A DNA stretch of 16,773 bases. Origin: Baffinella frigidus. Its lineage: Eukaryota; Cryptophyceae; Cryptomonadales; Baffinellaceae. Below are positions 1 through 5,900 of the stretch, one piece after another. Positions within the stretch are counted from its first letter, which is position 1; each line of letters begins with the position of its first letter. The stretch is taken from contig MU646370.1 in the NCBI GenBank assembly GCA_026770585.1, positions 250,672 through 267,444 of the forward strand, read 5' to 3'. The notes beneath the pieces are model-generated. The model ran no database searches and had not been told where the DNA came from. It saw only the letters and a program-made list of their open reading frames with translations. The position numbers and the translations under genes were made by a program.

Positions 1-6
1 AGGGTG

Positions 7-65
<59 letters not shown>

Positions 66-570
66 GTTTGAGGTTTGAGGGTTGAGGGTTGCAGGTTCAA
101 GGTTTAGGGTTGAGGGTTGAGGGTCTAGGGGTTAGTGTTTAGGATCTAGGGTTTGGGGTTTAGGGTAGGTTTGGGGTGTAGGGTGTATGATGTAAATGTA
201 GGGTGTAGGGTGTAGGGTGTGAGGTGTGAGGTGTAGGGTGTGTAGGGTGTAGGGAGAGGGGCTTAGGTTTTCGGGTTCAGTGTTCAGGGTTGAGGGGTTA
301 GGGCTCAGGGACTGGGGCTTAGGGCTTAGGATTTAGTGTTGAGAAGTCAGGGTGCAGGGTGTAGGGGGTAGGGGGTAGGGTTCAGGGTTCAGGGTTTGAG
401 GGTAAGGATGTACGGTGTAGGGTGTAGGGTGTTTGGTGTAGGACGGGTGTTGGGTGTAGGGTTCAGGGTTCAGGGTTCAGGGGTTGGTGTTTATGGTTTA
501 GTGTTTAGAGTTTATGGTTTCAGGTTCAAGGTTGAGGGTTGAGAGTTTCTTGTCTCAGGTTCAAGGTTTA
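1..570 (+). repeat. Degenerate telomere-like tract, TTTAGGG/TTGAGGG type
   Basis: The stretch is a long run of 6-8 bp units ending in AGGG: TTGAGGG at the start, then TTTAGGG, GTGTAGGG and TTCAGGG variants. The G-rich strand is the + strand. The unit matches the plant/algal-type telomere heptamer but is too diverged and mixed to be a functional chromosome end, and unique DNA follows. It is best read as interstitial or subtelomeric telomere-derived repeat. I see no gene in it. Confidence 0.85.
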
Positions 571-1193
571 GGGTTTATGGTTGGGATCTCAGAACCGGAA
601 CGGGTTGACGCTCCTGCTCCGTCAAACCTGGCTCCGGCCTGGCAGTAAATCACCCTCTCACCGTGTCTGTGCTCCAGCACTCTTCCCCATCTCCCACTTT
701 CGCCACGAATTTTCCATCAAGTGGCATTGCTACCCTAAAGAGCTAGTTCTTCGGGTAACCTGCACTGCCCAGCGCTCCACTCCTGTCTCTGCATGAACCA
801 CATTGATTTTTCCATCGCCGGTGCCCATCTCAAGCATCCCTTGCTTTGCTTGATAAGCGAGTCCAGGATGAGTGAGTCTATTCGTTCATTTAGGTTCTTT
901 AAGTTCTTCGAGCTCCCAACATAGGCGGACACCGGAACCGGTTTTGCAGAAAAGCCATGCTTTCTTTCGGATCACATTCAGGCCCCCCGGTGCAGAGGAT
1001 CGCGGCAGCAACAGAAAAAAATATTTTGAAAGGGGGGCGGGGGTGAAGCAAACCAAAAGTTGATAATTTTCCCTGAGAATAATTGACTTTTGACAGAAAC
1101 AAATAATTCCCGGACGGGCTCGCCTCGGTACCGATTTAACTCACCGCGCGCTGTTTAGCTGGGTGTTTCCCCGGCTAAACGGCTCGTGTTGAG
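571..1193. other. Unannotated unique DNA
   Basis: This is low-repeat sequence with only short, overlapping open frames on both strands. None has recognisable protein character or usable splice context. A short inverted repeat (GTTTAGC / GCTAAAC) lies around 1153-1180. No gene is called. Confidence 0.5.
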
Positions 1194-1345
1194 GTTCCCA
1201 TGGGAAAAGTTTTTATGTGGACAAGACCTGTAACTTTGCAACAGGAACCACAACTGTTCGCGTGGGGGATAAACATGGTCTAGGCTACATCGACAACTTC
1301 AGCATCCTCTATTTTGACGATTTTGAAGGATCTCTGAAATCCTGA
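1194..1345 (+). CDS. Possible terminal exon or pseudogene fragment, lectin-like tail
   Basis: The frame is open from an AG at 1192-1193 to a TGA at 1343-1345 and encodes about 50 residues. The translation is protein-like: it contains FYVDKTCNFATGTTTVRVGD followed by GLGYIDNFSILYFDDF. The Gly-Tyr-Ile-Asp-Asn-Phe pattern near the end recalls the final strands of concanavalin/LamG-type beta-sandwich domains; that is an inference from a short motif only. The upstream AG has a poor pyrimidine tract, no upstream exon is visible in the window, and codon use is less GC-rich than gene 1. It could be the last exon of a gene starting outside the window, a pseudogene fragment or chance. The telomere-like tract begins directly after the stop. 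Confidence 0.3.
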
Positions 1346-1560
1346 ACCCTGAATCCTAACCCCAAACCCTTGACCCTTGACCGCAAACCCTAAATCTTGA
1401 ATCCCAAGCCCCGAAACCTGAACCCTAAACCCTAAACCCTAAACCTTAAACCCTGAACCATAAACCCTGAACCCTAGATTCTAAACCCTAGACCCTAGAC
1501 CCTAAACCCTGAACCCTAAACCCTAAACCCTAAACCCTAAACCCTAAACCCTACACCCTA
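1346..1560 (-). repeat. Degenerate telomere-like tract, CCCTAAA strand
   Basis: These are runs of CCCTAAA, CCCTGAA, CCCTAGA and similar units with the C-rich strand on +, opposite in orientation to the tract at 1-570. The tract ends in near-perfect CCCTAAA repeats around 1510-1555. It is interstitial telomere-type sequence. Confidence 0.85.
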
Positions 1561-1866
1561 CAGCCAGGTCCGGAATCCGAATCCGGACCTGACTGTCAAG
1601 TCTCAAATATCCATTTCCTGTCGGAATTCAGGGTCAAGTTTTTAAAACCCTTCAAAATTGTGTCCCGTCCTCGCTCGGCAGCGGAGCCCACACCCTAAAC
1701 CAAAGAGATTTTATTGATTACAAGACCAGGTTGAGACAATTCCAAGTCCCCCGTGCGGGGGCAGGCGGCGCCGGTCGTGGAGCTTTCGTTTTTTGGGGGA
1801 CAACTAGGATCTGGAGTTCTCTGACGCAGTGGGATCCTACTCGTTGTTTTGGAGCGGAGACAAAGA
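1561..1866. other. Unannotated DNA with a short hairpin
   Basis: A compact inverted repeat, CAGGTCCGGA at 1565-1574 against TCCGGACCTG at 1582-1591, sits immediately after the telomere-like tract. The rest shows no gene or strong repeat. Confidence 0.5.
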
Positions 1867-2190
1867 CCCTTTAGGTCCTTTAGGGTTAAGTTCCCCCCAA
1901 CATATGCCAACGCCACGCCCTTCCGTAGAAGGGATCTGCAGAGAAAGCATTTATGGAGCTTATGGAAGGTCCCCAACTTTTGGAGCTTATGGAGCTTTAA
2001 TGAACGTCATACAGCAGCACAACTGTTTTGTCCTTTAGGTCCTTCAGGTTTTAATTTCGCCCCACATATGCCAACGACACAATGTTCCGTAGAATGGATC
2101 TGCAGAAAAAGCATGTTTCTTTCCTTTAGGTCCTTCAGGTTTTAATTTCTCCCAACATATGCCAACAACACGTCCTTCCGTAGAAAGAAA
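1867..2190 (+). repeat. Three copies of an ~85-bp repeat upstream of gene 1
   Basis: Copies start at 1867, 2031 and 2122. Each opens with TCCTTTAGGTCCTTCAGG or a close variant, continues through CAACATATGCCAACG and TTCCGTAGAA, and (in the first two) ends in CTGCAGARAAAGCAT. The third copy is truncated near 2190. Between copies 1 and 2 lies a short repeat of TATGGAGCT, which recurs at 2341-2362. A fourth copy of the 85-bp unit lies at 10435-10517 upstream of gene 2. Open frames read through these units on either strand, but I treat them as a non-coding dispersed repeat. Confidence 0.8.
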
Positions 2191-2632
2191 GGACCAAGGA
2201 TCCTTTGGTGCTTTGGTGCTTTTATTTACACTCACGTCGAAGGCCACATCCCACCTCACTCTTGAGGAGTTGGGAGTAATCTACGGATGAGTTCCTCGAC
2301 TCTACCCATGCAGGTCCAGCCGAGTCTCCTTTGCCCCCTTTATGGAGCTTATGGAGCTTATGGTCAGCCCCCCCCTTAAAAACTCTGAAATGGTCAAAAT
2401 ATTTTGTTTGTAAAGCGATTAGCCGCGTCACCAATATTTCAGTCAACTTTTGAACTTTTCTCGGCCTCCAAACTCACCGCGAGGATCAGGGAACAGCGAC
2501 ACTCGCTGCTTCCTCCTCGTCTTCACACTCACCTCTTCACACAGAGTCGGCGTCTTCCAGGGCGGCTGGGGCATCGGACGCACGCTCGTGCAGCAAGGAC
2601 ACCCAGCGGGATTTCTTGACCCATCCGTAAAG
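2191..2632 (+). other. Region upstream of gene 1, probable promoter and 5' UTR
   Basis: No TATA box, terminator or other convincing core promoter motif is visible. A triple TATGGAGCT repeat lies at 2341-2362. The transcription start must lie here or further upstream. The reading frame of exon 1 is open upstream from about 2450, but no in-frame ATG precedes the one at 2633. Confidence 0.4.
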
Positions 2633-2936
2633 ATGGGAAAGTACGCACTGCGGATTATTGCGTTCTGCGCGGTTGTGCTGGGAGCTAGCGCCCAGTACGG
2701 CCGCGGTCGTGGTGGGATGGGTGGAGGAGATCAGGGTGGAGGATATGGCGGTGGTGGCGGCGGCGACCCAAGGGGTGGAGGAGGATTCGGCGGCGGCGGC
2801 GGTGGAGGTGGATACGGGGGCGGCGCGAGCCAGTATGGCCAAGGCGGCGGCGGCGGGGGGAACGCGGTGGCGCGCCCTGGAGGAGACGCATCCCTCGACG
2901 ACTCTGTGCGGCTCTTCCTTCAGCTCGACCAAGACG
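2633..2936 (+). CDS. Gene 1 exon 1: signal peptide, Gly-rich segment, first half of EF-hand 1
   Basis: It starts with MGKYALRIIAFCAVVLGASA, a typical signal peptide with a likely cut after ASA. Next come about 55 residues of Gly runs broken by Tyr, Gln and Asp, then a short acidic helix ending in LQLDQD. The exon stops one base into a codon before donor GTGCGT. Residues 99-101 are the start of a calcium loop that only makes sense when joined to exon 2. Confidence 0.88.
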
Positions 2937-5900
2937 GTGCGTCATGGGAGTGAAATGGCTTGTGATGCCGACGCATTTTGCGACGCATGCATCACCGTCC
3001 CATACCAATACTCCTTTTTGCTCGTCTCTTCTGATCCCTTGGAGACCGCAGGAGACGGACATCTCGATATCAACGAGCTTCCCCCCGCGCTCTACGGCCT
3101 GCTCAACTACGACGCCAACAACGACGGCCGTGAGTTGCCCCACCCCGCCTGTGTTCTCAGCATGCCACGTTTCAACTCCTTAGACCCCCCCCTCCTCCCC
3201 CTCCCTCCTTCCTTCCTGCACTCCCCTCGCCAACTCGCGGTGGGTTGCTGTGGTGCGCTCGCTCGTTGGTAGCCGATGGGGTGGTCGCGCTGACCGCGCG
3301 CGGATGGGCGTGGATGGCAGGGATCAGCGCTGCGGAGTACCTGGGAGCGCTGCGGCAGGTGCAGCTGGAGATGTCGCTGGACCAGCAGTGCCGGCAGCAG
3401 TACGGCAACAGCGCCGAGTTCGACGGGGTCGACGCGTGCCGCTGCAAAGAGGGCTTCATCAACGACAACGGCCGCTGCGTCGCGGATCAGTACGGCATCG
3501 GCCACCAGCAGAAGCTCACGGCGGGGTACATGGAGGCGGCGTCCGTCGTGGAGCTCTCGGACTCGACGTTCTTGCAGATGTTGCAGGAGGGGGGGATGTG
3601 GGTGGTGATGTTTTCGGCGCCGTGGTGCACGCATTGCACCCAGTCCAAGCCCCATTTCGAGCAGGCGGCTGTCGAGTACGCCCAGGTTGGGATCCTCTCT
3701 CTTTCTCTCTCTCTCTTTCTCTTCTCTTTCTCTCACTCACGCACTCACTCTCTCACGCACCCACGCACGCACGCACGCACACACTCTCTCACTCACGCAC
3801 GCACTCACTCACTCACGCACGCACGCACTCACTCACTCTCTCTCAAACACACTCACTCACTCGCTTCCTCTCTCCTTCGAATATCCACTGGCTCCGTGAT
3901 TTGTTCCAAGAGTTTCGCTCAGCTGTGCGACTTTTCTTCTCCAAGTTTGACACGCTAAGACCAGAAAATATCGTCTAGGATATCCTTGGACCCATCGAGC
4001 GTTGGGGGTTCTCCAAAGGAGTCGCTGGCAAAAACGGGTTCGATTGCGAGGGGTGGGTGGCTGAAATGGCGTGGCACGGCGTGACTCTTTCGCGTGACAG
4101 GATGGTGGTTGGCGGTTGCGAGGGAGGGTGGCTTACCCGGGGTGGATTTCCACCGTGAGTCGCTCTCTCACTCACTCACGCACTCACTCTGGCGGGACAG
4201 ACGGCGTGAGTGCGATTTGTTAAACCCGCCGCCGCCCCCCTCTACAGGCGGCGGCGATGGCGGTTGCGATTAAGGGTGGCTGACACGGGGTTGCACGGCG
4301 TGACTCTCTCGCGTGACAGGCGTGTGAACGCGGGTGGTTGGTGGTTGAGAGGCATGGTCGCTCACTCACACGGGGTGCCACGAAGCCGGCGCCAGGAACG
4401 GGTGTGAGAGCGGGTGGTTGGCGCAGGAGGATGCCTGACACGGCGTGCCTCTCTCCCGCTACAGGCGGCGGCGATGGCGGACTACCAGCGTGCCCAGCAG
4501 GGCCTCCCCCCCGGGGGCTACCAGGAGGTGCAGTTCGCCATGATCGATGGGGACCACTACTCCAACATCGTCAAGCACGAGGGCATCCGCGGCTTCCCCA
4601 CCATCCGGATGTACTCGCAGGGCCGCATGGTCAAGGTGTGCGCCCCCACTCTTAAGTCCTCATACCATCGCATCCTCAGGTGTCCTGACAGCCTACATAC
4701 CCACACTCTCGGGACCCGCCCCCGGTGTGGATGCTTCTCGCGGGATACCCCTCCTGCAGCTGGTCACTACGAAAGTGACGGAGAGAGCCGTGGCATCGAT
4801 CCAGCGCTGCCTTACTTACCCTGGGCTCCGCATCACATACACTCAGGTTATCTGTCTACTGGAGCGTCTGTACGCAGTCCTTACCAGATGTATATTTGAT
4901 GAGGAGCCCAGATTAACTGAGGGAGAGCTAGAACTGGTCATGATTCAAGTGTCGGCGAGCCGCGGCATCGATGACTTTGACACGGGATCGGTCTCGCGGA
5001 ACAGGACTACCTGTGTTCAACGAGGAGCCAGCTAAAGCGAGGCTGCGCGAGCCAGTGGCTTACAGGGTGCATAGGGTAGCAACCACGAGAATGCCGTTAC
5101 ATTGCGCGCTCCAGCATTCTCGAGTGGAACTCCGTCCTCACACTGTGAAAGCTCCCCTATTCTGTTGTAAGGTTGACGCCGGAATTAGGTCGTCCACGCT
5201 CACCCTGCATCCATAGCGCTTTGCAGGACTACAGGGGGACCGCTCAGTGGAGGACCCTGTGAGACCTTCATGATGAATACGATTTTGGTGTATCTTAAGG
5301 GGTATAAATAAGACAGTCGTCTATCTAGACTTCATTGAGAGCCTCAAGATACACCAGAATCGAATCGGAGATCCCCGAAATCGTATTCATTATGAATACT
5401 CATCCGGATGAAATTAGGTCATCCACGCTCACCCTGCATCCGTGGCGCTTTGCAGGACTACAGGGGGACCGGTCAGTGGAGGACCCTGTGAGACCTTGTT
5501 GTTTGCTATTCGTCTCTGGACGAGCCGTGTTATTAATGACTTTTGACACGGGATCGATGACTTTGGGCAGGACTGCAGAAAGAGAGAGCGATTTTTATTG
5601 ACATTCTATCTGCCTGCTGGACTACAAGGGGACCCGGTCGGTGGAGGACATCCTCTCGTTCTTTTCTACAGGAGGTTGGCTAGGAGAAATCGGTTAGGGC
5701 ATAGTAAATTTGACCAGGCCTCCTAATCAAACGAAACCGATAATTAGGGAACTGGTTCAATGATCTTTCGAGATGGGCGTGAGGCAGCGCTAGCCAACGA
5801 CTCTGACCCGGGATCGATCACTGCGAACAGGACTACAAGGGGGACCGGTCGGTGGAGGACATCCTCTCGTTCGCGGCGGGCGTACCGCAGGGAGCTCACC

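Noticed and set aside
1-570. True chromosome end
   Set aside because: Units are highly degenerate, and similar tracts occur in both orientations in the interior of the window, including introns.
1695-2259. Small - strand protein genes over the ~85-bp repeats
   Set aside because: The frames recur only because the repeat unit recurs; no start context, splice or motif supports coding.
2537-3272. Other long frames across the Gly-rich exon on both strands
   Set aside because: They arise from the GGN codon run; alternative frames give Ala/Val or Arg/His runs with no motif continuity.
3107-3736. Long - strand frame of about 209 codons
   Set aside because: It lies opposite exon 3, which carries clear EF-hand, Cys-module and thioredoxin motifs, and runs into CT simple sequence.
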